The translations under genes were made by a program, and so were the position numbers. The notes under the pieces were generated by a model. That model searched no databases, was not told the origin of the DNA, and saw only the letters and a list, made by a program, of their open reading frames with translations. 64,000 nt of DNA, from assembly GCA_030427085.1 (NCBI GenBank), contig JAUHXH010000001.1:496001-560000 (forward strand). Reading direction: 5' to 3'. The stretch's first letter is position 1. Each line of letters opens with the position of its first letter. Shown in pieces: positions 23,255 through 31,699 of this stretch. Source of the DNA: Gammaproteobacteria bacterium (GTDB lineage: Bacteria > Pseudomonadota > Gammaproteobacteria > Pseudomonadales > Halieaceae).

Positions 23255-25431
23255 GCATTTCTCGTCGCCAATTTCTAAAGAACAGTTCCACCGCCGGGGG
23301 CGCACTGGCGATCGGGTTCAGCCTGACTGCCTGCAGTGGGTCGCGTTTACCGCCCGTGGCAGCCCCAGGTGATTTTCAACCGGATGCCTACCTGCGTATC
23401 ACAACTCAAGGTGAGATCGTGGTGCAGATCCCCAAGGCGGAAATGGGGCAGGGTGTGATCACCGGCATGCTCACCCTGATCGGGGAAGAATTGGATACAT
23501 CGCCGGCACTACTGCGTTTTGAACACGCGCCGGCGCACCCGCAATTTGATGACCCCGAGTTCCGGATGCAGGTGACGGGCGGCAGTGCGTCTGTCCGCGT
23601 CTATGCGAGGTTGTTGCGCGAGGTCGGCGCCGCAGCGCGAGCGGCAATCTTGATGGCAGCGTCACGCGATAGCGGCATTGCGGTGGAGCAGCTAAGCCTG
23701 CGCGATGGCGTTGTGAGCGCCAAAGCCGGCGGTTACCGCAGCGAACTGGCACCGCTGGTGCCCCTGGCCTCGCAGTTCGACATTCCTGAGCAATTGACAC
23801 TGAAATCCCCCACCGACTATCGCTTTGTGGGCAAGTATGACCAGCGTGCCGATGCCCGGTCCAAGTCCGATGGCACGGCACAGTTCGGCATGGATGTGCA
23901 GTTGGACGGCCTGCGCGTTGCCGTATTGCGTCGCAGCCCCGCCTTCGGCGGTGTACTGACACAATTCGATGCCACCAAAGCCCTGAACATGACCGGGGTG
24001 GAGCACGTGTTTGCCGTGGGTGAGGCGGTGGCGGTGGTGGCCGACAACTACTGGCATGCGCAGCAGGGGGCCAAGGCGGTGGCGCTCACCTTCTCTGAAC
24101 CTGAGTCCGCTTATCGTTCCTCCGCAGAACTGGAGGCGGCGATGGATAGCGCCCTGGCGGATCCGGACAGTTTCCACTCCGCACGTAAGACGGGCTCGGC
24201 AGCATCCACGGAAGACCCCACCGTCTCGGGTGACTACTTTGTTCCCTTTCTCGCCCATGCCCCCATGGAACCCCTGAATGCCACTGCCCGTGTCACGGCA
24301 GAGCGTGTCGATGTGTGGACGGGTACCCAGGCGCCGGATGTCGCCCAGGCCGCGGCGGCCGATGCCTTGGGCATCAGCCGGGATCGGGTGTTTATCCATA
24401 ATCAGATGTTGGGCGGTGGCTTTGGTCGCCGGGCTGGCCCCGATGTGGTGGTGGAAGCAGTGCGGGTGGCAGCGCAGGCTGGCGTGCCGGTGAAAGTGGT
24501 GTGGTCCCGGGAGGACGACACGCAGCAGGATATGTACCGGCCGGCAATGAAGGCGCGATTGGCGGCTCGCCTGTCCTCCGATGGTAGTGTGGAAAACTGG
24601 TCGCATCACATTGTGGGACCCAGTGTGTTGCAGTCCGTGGCATCGGCCATGGGCGCCGCTGCGGCACCTGCCTGGGTGCCCGACGGTGTGTTTCGCTTCG
24701 CCGGCAAGATTATCGGCGGGCGCGATCCCCAGTCCGTGGAGGGCGCCGCTGAATTGCCCTATCAATTTGGTGGCGTGGAAGTGGCTTTCCGCAATCTGCC
24801 CACCCACGTGCCGCTGGGTTTCTGGCGCTCCGTGGGCCACAGCTACAACGCCTTTGTGGTGGAGAGCTTCGTCGATGAAGTCGCTCACGCGGCGGGCATT
24901 GATCCCTTGCAGTTTCGACTGCAGTACTTGCCAGAGGATTCTCCTGAGCGAGCGTGCCTGATGCAGGTGGCCCAGATGGCCGACTGGCAGGCACCGCCGA
25001 GCGGTGTTGTTCAGGGCATCGCGGTCCACAGCAGTTTCGAGTCCACTGTGGCGGAAGTCGTTCGTCTGCGCACCGTTGCGGGTGAACTCCGGGTGGACGA
25101 AGTGTTCTGTGCGGTTCACTGCGGCGAGGTGATCAATCCCGGCATCGTGGAGGCGCAAATGCAGGGTGGCATTGTGTTCGCCCTGAGTGCGGCCCTGTTC
25201 GGGCAAATCACCCTCGACAAGGGGGCGGTGGTGCAGAGCAACTTCCACGATTACCCCCTGTTGCGGATGGATCAGTCCCCCGCGATCCACGTTGCTATCG
25301 TACCCGGCGACGGTCCACCCACCGGCGTCGGTGAACCCGGAGTTCCACCCCTGGCGGCGGCCCTGGGCAATGCCTTATTTGCGGCCACGGGCGAGCGGCA
25401 GCGGCGCCTGCCGTTCAGCGTGAAAGCCTGA
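23251..25431 (+). CDS. molybdopterin-binding subunit of exported molybdenum hydroxylase, IorB-like
   Basis: The 726-residue catalytic subunit belongs to the xanthine dehydrogenase family. It starts with a Tat signal (SRRQFLKNS, then a hydrophobic stretch to about residue 30; a cysteine in LTACSG could also be lipidated), so the complex is probably moved folded to the periplasm with its small subunit. Cofactor-binding blocks are seen, such as [11 protein letters not shown] near 59, [12 protein letters not shown] near 386 and [17 protein letters not shown] near 690. Substrate is unknown: isoquinolines, aldehydes or nicotinate-type compounds are all handled by relatives. No separate FAD subunit is encoded, as expected for this subgroup. 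Confidence 0.92.
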   Translation: MSISRRQFLKNSSTAGGALAIGFSLTACSGSRLPPVAAPGDFQPDAYLRITTQGEIVVQIPKAEMGQGVITGMLTLIGEELDTSPALLRFEHAPAHPQFDDPEFRMQVTGGSASVRVYARLLREVGAAARAAILMAASRDSGIAVEQLSLRDGVVSAKAGGYRSELAPLVPLASQFDIPEQLTLKSPTDYRFVGKYDQRADARSKSDGTAQFGMDVQLDGLRVAVLRRSPAFGGVLTQFDATKALNMTGVEHVFAVGEAVAVVADNYWHAQQGAKAVALTFSEPESAYRSSAELEAAMDSALADPDSFHSARKTGSAASTEDPTVSGDYFVPFLAHAPMEPLNATARVTAERVDVWTGTQAPDVAQAAAADALGISRDRVFIHNQMLGGGFGRRAGPDVVVEAVRVAAQAGVPVKVVWSREDDTQQDMYRPAMKARLAARLSSDGSVENWSHHIVGPSVLQSVASAMGAAAAPAWVPDGVFRFAGKIIGGRDPQSVEGAAELPYQFGGVEVAFRNLPTHVPLGFWRSVGHSYNAFVVESFVDEVAHAAGIDPLQFRLQYLPEDSPERACLMQVAQMADWQAPPSGVVQGIAVHSSFESTVAEVVRLRTVAGELRVDEVFCAVHCGEVINPGIVEAQMQGGIVFALSAALFGQITLDKGAVVQSNFHDYPLLRMDQSPAIHVAIVPGDGPPTGVGEPGVPPLAAALGNALFAATGERQRRLPFSVKA

Positions 25432-25536
25432 CCCAAATAAGTATCCCGCCAGTATAGATTCTCAGCTTCGACCGCTTTTTCAGGCCTTTGGCCGGGGCTA
25501 GACTGATTCCTCCACGTCTTTAGAGGGATGCCAACC

Positions 25537-26766
25537 ATGAGCGGATGCCCGCACATAGACCTCAGCAGCCCCGACTCCTTTCGCGGTGGCATGCCCCGTG
25601 AAGCCTTTGCCTGGCTGCGCCGGGAGGCTCCGGTATTCTGGCATGAAGACCCTGCACAGGGAGTCGGCTACTGGGCGGTCACACGTCAGAAGGACGTGGA
25701 TTTTGTCTCCAAAAACCCGCAGCTGTTTTCCAGTAAAGCGCGTACCTGTTTTCTGCCTGAGCATACGGATGAAGAAATAGAGTTGATGCGTACCCAGCTC
25801 ATCAATCTCGATCCCCCCGAACATCTGCGCTTTCGGCGTCTGGTGCGCACGGCGTTCACTCCGCGCGCCGTAGACAGCTACCGGGAGCGCTTCCACCAGG
25901 TGGCGCAGGCGCTGGTCAACAAAGCGCTGGACGGAGGCCGCTGTGAATTCGTGGCGGACATTGCCTGTGACTTGCCGCTGATCGCGATCTGCGAGCTAAT
26001 GGGGGTGCCACTGGATCAGCGAGAGCGCCTGTTTGAACTCACCAATATCATGTTGGGCATGGACGACCCGGAGCTGACCCACAGCCCGGACGATGCCATG
26101 GCTGCCATGACCGAAATGTTCATGATGGCGAACGCGATTGCCCTGAATCATAAGGAAAATCCGCAGGACGATATCGTCAATGTGCTTCTGACCGGTACGG
26201 TGGATGACGAGCCACTCAGTGAGATGGAGTTCTGCAATTTCTTCCTGATGTTGATGGTGGCCGGCATCGAAACCACTCGCAACGCCACCAGCCACGGCAT
26301 GCGCTTGCTGATGGAGCACCCGGAGCAGTACCGCCTGCTGGTAGCGGAACCGGCGCGCATCCCGGACGCGGTGGAGGAAATCCTGCGCTACAACCCGCCA
26401 GTGATCGCTTTTCGCCGTACCGCGACAGAGGACACCCAAATCGGCGAGCAGGCCGTAGCCAGAGGTGACAAAATCGTCCTGTTTTACGGTGCCGCCAGTG
26501 CCGACGAGTCGGTGTTCAGCGAGCCGGATCGCTTTGATATCACCCGGCCCCAACGCGAGGAGGTGCGCAATGAGCACCGTGCATTTGGCATTGGCGAGCA
26601 TTTCTGCATGGGTTCGCATCTGGCGCGACTCAATCTGGAGCTGATATTTGCCGAGATCGTGCGGCACATTCGGGAGCCGCGGCTCGATGGCGAGATTAAC
26701 TGGTTGCGTTCCAACTTCATCAATGGCATCAAGGCTATGCCTATAGCCTTTGAAGTAGCCAGCTAA
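25537..26766 (+). CDS. cytochrome P450
   Basis: This soluble bacterial P450 (409 residues) has the oxygen-activation helix AGIETTR at 242-248, the EILR (ExxR) motif at 281-284, and the heme loop FGIGEHFCMG with the proximal Cys357. It resembles the CYP125/CYP142 side of bacterial P450s, which oxidise sterol side chains, but substrate is a guess. GAGGG at the right distance favours the ATG at 25537 over the one three codons earlier. It overlaps the next gene by one base (TAATG); no ferredoxin gene is adjacent. Confidence 0.93.
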   Translation: MSGCPHIDLSSPDSFRGGMPREAFAWLRREAPVFWHEDPAQGVGYWAVTRQKDVDFVSKNPQLFSSKARTCFLPEHTDEEIELMRTQLINLDPPEHLRFRRLVRTAFTPRAVDSYRERFHQVAQALVNKALDGGRCEFVADIACDLPLIAICELMGVPLDQRERLFELTNIMLGMDDPELTHSPDDAMAAMTEMFMMANAIALNHKENPQDDIVNVLLTGTVDDEPLSEMEFCNFFLMLMVAGIETTRNATSHGMRLLMEHPEQYRLLVAEPARIPDAVEEILRYNPPVIAFRRTATEDTQIGEQAVARGDKIVLFYGAASADESVFSEPDRFDITRPQREEVRNEHRAFGIGEHFCMGSHLARLNLELIFAEIVRHIREPRLDGEINWLRSNFINGIKAMPIAFEVAS

Positions 26767-27761
26767 TGACCGACATGCAATTTATCGATATCGCCGAACC
26801 CGGCGGTCCGGAACAACTACAACTGCGCACCGCGCCGCAGCCCGAGCCTGCAGCCGGGGAGGTGCTCATCCAGGTCCACGCTGCCGGGGTGAATCGTGCT
26901 GACATTGTGCAGCGCAAGGGTTTTTATCCGCCGCCGCCAGGCGCTTCCCCGATTCCGGGTCTGGAAGTTTCGGGAAAGGTTGTGGCGCTCGGTGAAGGTG
27001 TGAACAGCTGGCAAGTGGGCGACGCGGTGTGTGCACTGCTCGCCGGCGGTGGCTATGCCCAGTACACCACAGCCGCGGCAGCCGAATGCCTGCCCATTCC
27101 GGACGGAATGACATGGGCCGATGCGGCAGCGCTGCCGGAAGTGCTGCTGACCGTATGGTCCAATCTTTTCATGCGCTGTGGGCTGAAGTCCGGTGAGCGG
27201 CTGCTGATTCATGGCGGCAGTAGCGGTATCGGTAGCGCCGCGATTCAGCTGGCTCGCTGTTTCGATGTAGACGTGCTGACCACCGTAGGCAACGAAGAGA
27301 AAGCGGCGTTCTGTCGCGAATTGGGTGCGGGCACCGTGATCAATTACCGGGAGGAGGATTGGGTGGCCCGGGTTGCCGAGGCGACGGGCGGCAAAGGCGT
27401 GGATGTGATCCTCGACATGGTGGGTGGCGACTATGTGCAGTCCAACATCAAAAGCCTGGCCCGAGAGGGGCGGCTGGTGAATATCGCCTACATGCAGGGA
27501 TCGCGCGTGGAAGTGGACCTGATGCCGGTGATGCTGAAACGCCTGACGATCACCGGGTCCACCTTGCGGGCGCGGGAAGCGTCGTTCAAGGCCGACCTGA
27601 CCGCACGGGTACGGGAGCAGGTCTGGCCGCTGGTGGCAGCGGGGCAGGTGCGCCCGCTGGTGCACAGCACCTTTCCACTGGCCGACGCGGCCGAGGCGCA
27701 CCGCCTGATGGAAAGCAGTGCCCACATGGGCAAGATCATTTTGCTGCCGGAGCAGGACTAG
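26766..27761 (+). CDS. NAD(P)H quinone oxidoreductase, PIG3 family
   Basis: The 331-residue medium-chain dehydrogenase lacks the zinc ligands of alcohol dehydrogenases. It shows AAGVNRADIVQRKGFYPPPPGASPIPGLEVSG (read in pieces near residues 38-68), and the nucleotide site HGGSSGIGSAAIQLA near 148. This matches PIG3/zeta-crystallin-like quinone reductases. One-base overlap with the P450 gene suggests a common pathway handling a hydrophobic substrate. Confidence 0.9.
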   Translation: MTDMQFIDIAEPGGPEQLQLRTAPQPEPAAGEVLIQVHAAGVNRADIVQRKGFYPPPPGASPIPGLEVSGKVVALGEGVNSWQVGDAVCALLAGGGYAQYTTAAAAECLPIPDGMTWADAAALPEVLLTVWSNLFMRCGLKSGERLLIHGGSSGIGSAAIQLARCFDVDVLTTVGNEEKAAFCRELGAGTVINYREEDWVARVAEATGGKGVDVILDMVGGDYVQSNIKSLAREGRLVNIAYMQGSRVEVDLMPVMLKRLTITGSTLRAREASFKADLTARVREQVWPLVAAGQVRPLVHSTFPLADAAEAHRLMESSAHMGKIILLPEQD

Positions 27762-27767
27762 CGCCGC

Positions 27768-28217
27768 ATGCTGTCACAGCAGGAGATATCTGACCGCCTG
27801 GAACTGCAGGACCTGGTGCATCGCTATGCGCAGCTGATCGACTCCCGGCAGTTCGACCAATTGCGCTCGGTGTTCACGGAAGATGCTCACATCGATTACA
27901 GCGCCTTCGGCGGCAGTGTCGGCTCACTGGACGAGACACTTGCGTTTCTCCAGCAGGCGCTGACCCCCGAGCTGTTTCCCAATTACCAGCACCTGAACGC
28001 CAATCATCATTTTCAGATCGCTGGGGACACTGCCACCGGCCGGGTTATGTGCTTCAACCCGATGGAGATCGCGTTGGGGGAAGGGGAGTGCCAGACCTAC
28101 ATGCTGGGCCTGTGGTATCGGGATGCCTATCGGCGTACCGCTGCCGGCTGGCGTATCAGTCGCCGTGAGGAAGAGCGGAGCTGGGTCTTCAACGTGCCGG
28201 AATTTATGGGCCTGTAG
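27768..28217 (+). CDS. nuclear transport factor 2 / SnoaL-like protein
   Basis: The 149-residue protein has the NTF2-fold SnoaL_4-type pattern: LELQDLVHRYAQLIDSRQFD near residue 10, VFTEDAHIDYSAFGG near 35, and NANHHFQIAGDTATGR near 72. Members isomerise, dehydrate or cyclise small molecules, often steroids or polyketides; here the reaction is unknown. It follows the quinone reductase after six bases and ends six bases from the convergent MarR gene. Confidence 0.82.
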   Translation: MLSQQEISDRLELQDLVHRYAQLIDSRQFDQLRSVFTEDAHIDYSAFGGSVGSLDETLAFLQQALTPELFPNYQHLNANHHFQIAGDTATGRVMCFNPMEIALGEGECQTYMLGLWYRDAYRRTAAGWRISRREEERSWVFNVPEFMGL

Positions 28218-28223
28218 CTGGCC

Positions 28224-28763
28224 TTACTCGTGTTCGCGTAGCGGCCTGGCCCAGGACTCAGGCAAATATTCCAGTTCGAGCTTGTCCACTGTATCCGCCA
28301 GTAACCGCTCCAGTTCCTGCAGTCGCGCCTCGCCGACCTTGGCGGCGTATTCCTGCTCCACTTCCGCCAATGCAGCCATGCTGTCGGCGACCAGTTGTAC
28401 ACCACGCTCAGTCAATCTGATCTCTCGGGCGCGTTTGTCGCGGGCGTCTACCGCCCGGGTGATGTAGCCAATACGTTCCAGTTCCTTGAGCATTTTACCC
28501 ATGGCCTGCTGGGTGACCCGGGCGCGCTCGGCCAACTCGGTGACTCGGACCGCACCCAGGCCAAGGTTGGAAAATACGGCCGCATGGGACGGACGCAGTT
28601 CGCTGTGACCACGCTGATGCAAGCGGTCCAGAATGCGCCCCTCAAAGTCACGGGCAAACTCGCGCAGCAGGCGGCTGAGGTTGTTGGACAGGCGATAGGC
28701 CAAATCCCGATTGGTTTCCGCTGTAGTCTTATGCATGCCCTGATCCGAACCCGCGCTGTCCAT
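28224..28763 (-). CDS. MarR family transcriptional regulator
   Basis: The 179-residue winged-helix regulator shows LRPSHAAVFSNLG, VTELAERARVTQQAMGKMLKELERIGYI (recognition region, about 75-105) and the wing DARDKRAREIRLTERG. The open frame extends upstream; I start at the ATG at 28763, but the ATG at 28736 is also possible. It is convergent with the P450 cluster and may respond to its substrate, which is inference from position only. Confidence 0.85.
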   Translation of the reverse strand: MDSAGSDQGMHKTTAETNRDLAYRLSNNLSRLLREFARDFEGRILDRLHQRGHSELRPSHAAVFSNLGLGAVRVTELAERARVTQQAMGKMLKELERIGYITRAVDARDKRAREIRLTERGVQLVADSMAALAEVEQEYAAKVGEARLQELERLLADTVDKLELEYLPESWARPLREHE

Positions 28764-28843
28764 TGGGGAGTTCCGATTTATCAGACTAGCACAAGCCTCG
28801 CAGTCCGCCGCCGCCAGTGCTGGCGTGGATGGATGCAGTAAAT

Positions 28844-28872
28844 TTGTCCGCAGCCGGTAAACCCGGTACATT
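28844..28872 (+). promoter_or_regulatory. promoter of yajC
   Basis: TTGTCC (28844-28849) and TACATT (28867-28872) are 17 bases apart and lie 28 bases before the yajC start, a good sigma70 arrangement. Confidence 0.55.
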
Positions 28873-28900
28873 AGCCCCGCTTTACACCTGAGGATTTCCC

Positions 28901-29239
28901 ATGAGCTTTTTTATTGCCCAGGCCCACGCACAGGATGCCGCACCCGCCGGCGCCGGTGGTGGCGAAATGTTCCAGATCGTTTTTCTGGTTGGCCTGTTCC
29001 TGCTGTTCTACTTCATCGCCATTCGCCCCCAGCGCAAGCGGCAGAAAGAACACGCCCAGATGGTTTCCGAACTCGGCAAAGGCGATGAGGTCGTTACGTC
29101 TTCGGGCATCCTGGGTAAGGTGACTGCCCTCGACGATAACTACATGGTGCTAAACGTGGCCAACAACGTGGATATGAAGTTCCAGAAGGTCCACGTACAC
29201 GCTGTTTTGCCCAAGGGCACGCTGAAGTCCATCGGCTGA
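28901..29239 (+). CDS. yajC: preprotein translocase subunit YajC
   Basis: YajC is a small inner-membrane partner of SecDF. The 112 residues have one membrane helix (about 26-45, VFLVGLFLLFYFIAIRPQRKR) followed by the conserved MVSELGKGDEVVTSSGILGKV block. GAGGAT precedes the ATG. It is separated from its usual tgt and secDF neighbours; here a PLP enzyme follows instead, so this may be a second copy or a rearranged locus. Confidence 0.92.
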   Translation: MSFFIAQAHAQDAAPAGAGGGEMFQIVFLVGLFLLFYFIAIRPQRKRQKEHAQMVSELGKGDEVVTSSGILGKVTALDDNYMVLNVANNVDMKFQKVHVHAVLPKGTLKSIG

Positions 29240-29258
29240 GCCTTTCCAGGGCGCTGGC

Positions 29259-30251
29259 GTGACCGTCAACTACCCGCCGCGGGTCGATCTGGCCCGCCTT
29301 CCCACACCATTGCATCTATTGCCGCGGGCCAGCGAGCGCTACGGTCGGGGCAAGCGCATCTGGATCAAGCGCGATGACCTGACGGGTTCCACCCTCAGCG
29401 GCAACAAGGTTCGCAAACTCGAGTTTATTGCGGCACTGGCCCGGCAGCGCGACTGCCAGGTGCTGATCACCTGCGGCGGTTTGCAAAGCAACCACTGCCG
29501 GGCGACGGCCTTGGTGGCCGCACAACTGGGCCTGCACGCTCACCTGATCCTGCGCGGTGAGCCGGAAGGCGTACCCGACGGCAATCTTCTGCTGGACCAT
29601 CTGGCCGGCGCGACGGTGAGCTGCTACCCCAAGCGCCAGTACCACCATCACCTCGAGAGCCTGTTCGAGCAGTGGCAAGCCCACTACGCCGAACAGGGGC
29701 TGAAAGCCTTGTGCATCCCCACCGGTGCCAGTGACGGTCACGGTATCTGGGGGTATATCGCTGCGGCTGAAGAACTGGTGCAGGATTTCGCCAATGCGGG
29801 TATCGAGCAGGCGCATATCGTCACCGCGAACGGCTCCGGAGGTACCCAGGCAGGTCTGACACTCGGTGCAGCCATCCACCAATTGCCAGCGACCGTATGG
29901 GGCGTGAACGTCTGCGACGACGAGGCCTGGTTCCTGAACAAGGTGGCCGAGGATATCGCCCATTGGGAGCGTGCCTATGAGTGCCGCGCCCCAGCGGTGA
30001 CTCCGCGGGTCATCGACGGTTACGTCGGTCCGGGCTACGGTGTGGCCACCGACGAAGTACACACTCTGATTGGAGAACTCGCGGCCCTGGAAGGGGTAGT
30101 GCTGGATCCGGTTTACACGGGCAAGGCTTTTCACGGGCTGGTGAGCGAACTGGCCATGGGCCGGTTCGACGACGCCACGGACGTGGTGTTCATGCACACC
30201 GGCGGTCTTTTTGGCCTGTTCCCACAGCGGGCCCACTACCACACACCGTAG
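29259..30251 (+). CDS. D-cysteine desulfhydrase / ACC deaminase family PLP enzyme
   Basis: The 330-residue fold-type II PLP enzyme shows RIWIKRDDLTGSTLSGNKVRKLE (in pieces near residues 33-55) containing the Schiff-base lysine in GNKVRK, TCGGLQSNHCRATA near 73, and GSGGTQAGL near 195. The family includes D-cysteine desulfhydrase and 1-aminocyclopropane-1-carboxylate deaminase; the sequence alone does not separate them, though the former is likelier in gammaproteobacteria. GTG start, 19 bases after yajC. Confidence 0.85.
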   Translation: MTVNYPPRVDLARLPTPLHLLPRASERYGRGKRIWIKRDDLTGSTLSGNKVRKLEFIAALARQRDCQVLITCGGLQSNHCRATALVAAQLGLHAHLILRGEPEGVPDGNLLLDHLAGATVSCYPKRQYHHHLESLFEQWQAHYAEQGLKALCIPTGASDGHGIWGYIAAAEELVQDFANAGIEQAHIVTANGSGGTQAGLTLGAAIHQLPATVWGVNVCDDEAWFLNKVAEDIAHWERAYECRAPAVTPRVIDGYVGPGYGVATDEVHTLIGELAALEGVVLDPVYTGKAFHGLVSELAMGRFDDATDVVFMHTGGLFGLFPQRAHYHTP

Positions 30252-30340
30252 CCAGTGCGGCACAGAGTCGTGCAGGACTGTGACGAGAACGCTAGTATAG
30301 GCGGGCGTCACCGCGCGAGAACCATAACAAGGGGCATTTG

Positions 30341-31672
30341 ATGGAAGCGATCATCCAAACAATCAATGGCTGGGCCTGGGGTCCGGTCATGCTGGTCTTG
30401 CTGTTGGGCACAGGCCTGTATCTTAGCGTTGGCTTGCGCCTGGTAACGGTGCGCAAAATCCCGGCGGCCTTCGGCCTTCTGCTTCGCGGGCGCAAGGGTA
30501 AGGGCGATGGCGATATCTCGCCTTTCAGCGCCTTGATGACGTCACTGTCGGCAACCATCGGTACCGGCAATATCGCCGGTGTGGCCACGGCCCTGGCCCT
30601 GGGTGGGCCGGGCGCGCTGTTCTGGATGTGGATCACCGCCCTGGTGGGGATGGCGACCAAGTATGCCGAGGCTGTCTGCGCGGTGCGCTTTCGCGAGCAG
30701 GACGACAAGGGTACCTACAGCGGTGGCCCGATGTACTACATTCGCAATGGTTTGGGTAAAAACTGGCGCTGGCTCGCCGGCGCTTTCGCCCTGTTTGGTT
30801 CGCTGGCTGGCTTCGGGATTGCCAACACCGTGCAGTCCAATTCCGTGTCGCAAGTGCTGGAAACCAACTTCGGTGTTCCGGCGCTGGCCACCGGGCTGGT
30901 GCTGATGGTGTTGGTCGGTGCGGTTGTGCTGGGCGGCATCAAGCGCATTGCCAGTGTGGCTAGCTGGCTTGTGCCCTTTATGGCCCTCAGTTATGTGTTG
31001 ATGGCGTCTGTGGTCATCGCCATGAACATCACCGCTGTACCGGCGGCCATCGTTACCATCGTCGACGCTGCCATGAATGGCTCGGCCGCTGCCGGCGGCT
31101 TTGCCGGCGCTACTGTCTGGGCGGCGCTACGCTTCGGTGTGGCACGAGGCATCTTTTCCAACGAGGCCGGACTCGGCAGTGCCCCCATCGCACACGCGGC
31201 AGCGCGCACCAATGAACCGGTGCAGCAGGGCATGATTGCCATGCTCGGTACATTCATCGACACCCTTATCGTCTGCACCATGACCGGCCTGGTGATTGTA
31301 CTGACCGACGTGCTGCCCAGCGGTGTCAATGGCGCAGCCCTGACCTCCATGGCCTTCGAGAAAGCCTTTCCCGGTGGCGACATGATTGTCACCCTGGGCC
31401 TGTGCCTGTTCGCCTTTACCACCATGATTGGCTGGAGTTTCTACGGCGAGCGCTGTGTGGTCTACCTCCTGGGTACCTGGGCGATTCTGCCGTTCCGCCT
31501 GTTGTGGGTGGTAGCCATTCCCATCGGCACCGTAGTGGAGCTCAACCTGGTGTGGCTGATAGCGGATACCCTGAACGCCTTCATGGCGATTCCCAACCTG
31601 ATTGCCTTGCTGTTACTCAGCCCGGTGGTTTTCCAGTTGACGCGCGAATTCTTCAATCGTCAGGCGGACTGA
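30341..31672 (+). CDS. alanine/glycine:cation symporter (AGCS family)
   Basis: The 443-residue inner-membrane symporter takes up alanine or glycine with sodium or protons. It has about ten hydrophobic segments and family motifs: GTGNIAGVATALALGGPGALFWMW near residues 74-97, KYAEAVCAVRFR near 106 and FSNEAGLGSAPIAHAAA near 272. AAGGGG six bases before the ATG fixes the start. A second member of the family lies at 58524-59870. Confidence 0.93.
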   Translation: MEAIIQTINGWAWGPVMLVLLLGTGLYLSVGLRLVTVRKIPAAFGLLLRGRKGKGDGDISPFSALMTSLSATIGTGNIAGVATALALGGPGALFWMWITALVGMATKYAEAVCAVRFREQDDKGTYSGGPMYYIRNGLGKNWRWLAGAFALFGSLAGFGIANTVQSNSVSQVLETNFGVPALATGLVLMVLVGAVVLGGIKRIASVASWLVPFMALSYVLMASVVIAMNITAVPAAIVTIVDAAMNGSAAAGGFAGATVWAALRFGVARGIFSNEAGLGSAPIAHAAARTNEPVQQGMIAMLGTFIDTLIVCTMTGLVIVLTDVLPSGVNGAALTSMAFEKAFPGGDMIVTLGLCLFAFTTMIGWSFYGERCVVYLLGTWAILPFRLLWVVAIPIGTVVELNLVWLIADTLNAFMAIPNLIALLLLSPVVFQLTREFFNRQAD

Positions 31673-31699
31673 GTTGTTGCGCGGCGCGATTCGATCTCC

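Noticed and set aside
23692-25290. Open frame of 532 codons on the minus strand
   Set aside because: It is antisense to the molybdenum hydroxylase large subunit, which has clear family motifs. The reverse product is histidine- and glycine-rich with no domain, typical of GC-rich shadow frames.
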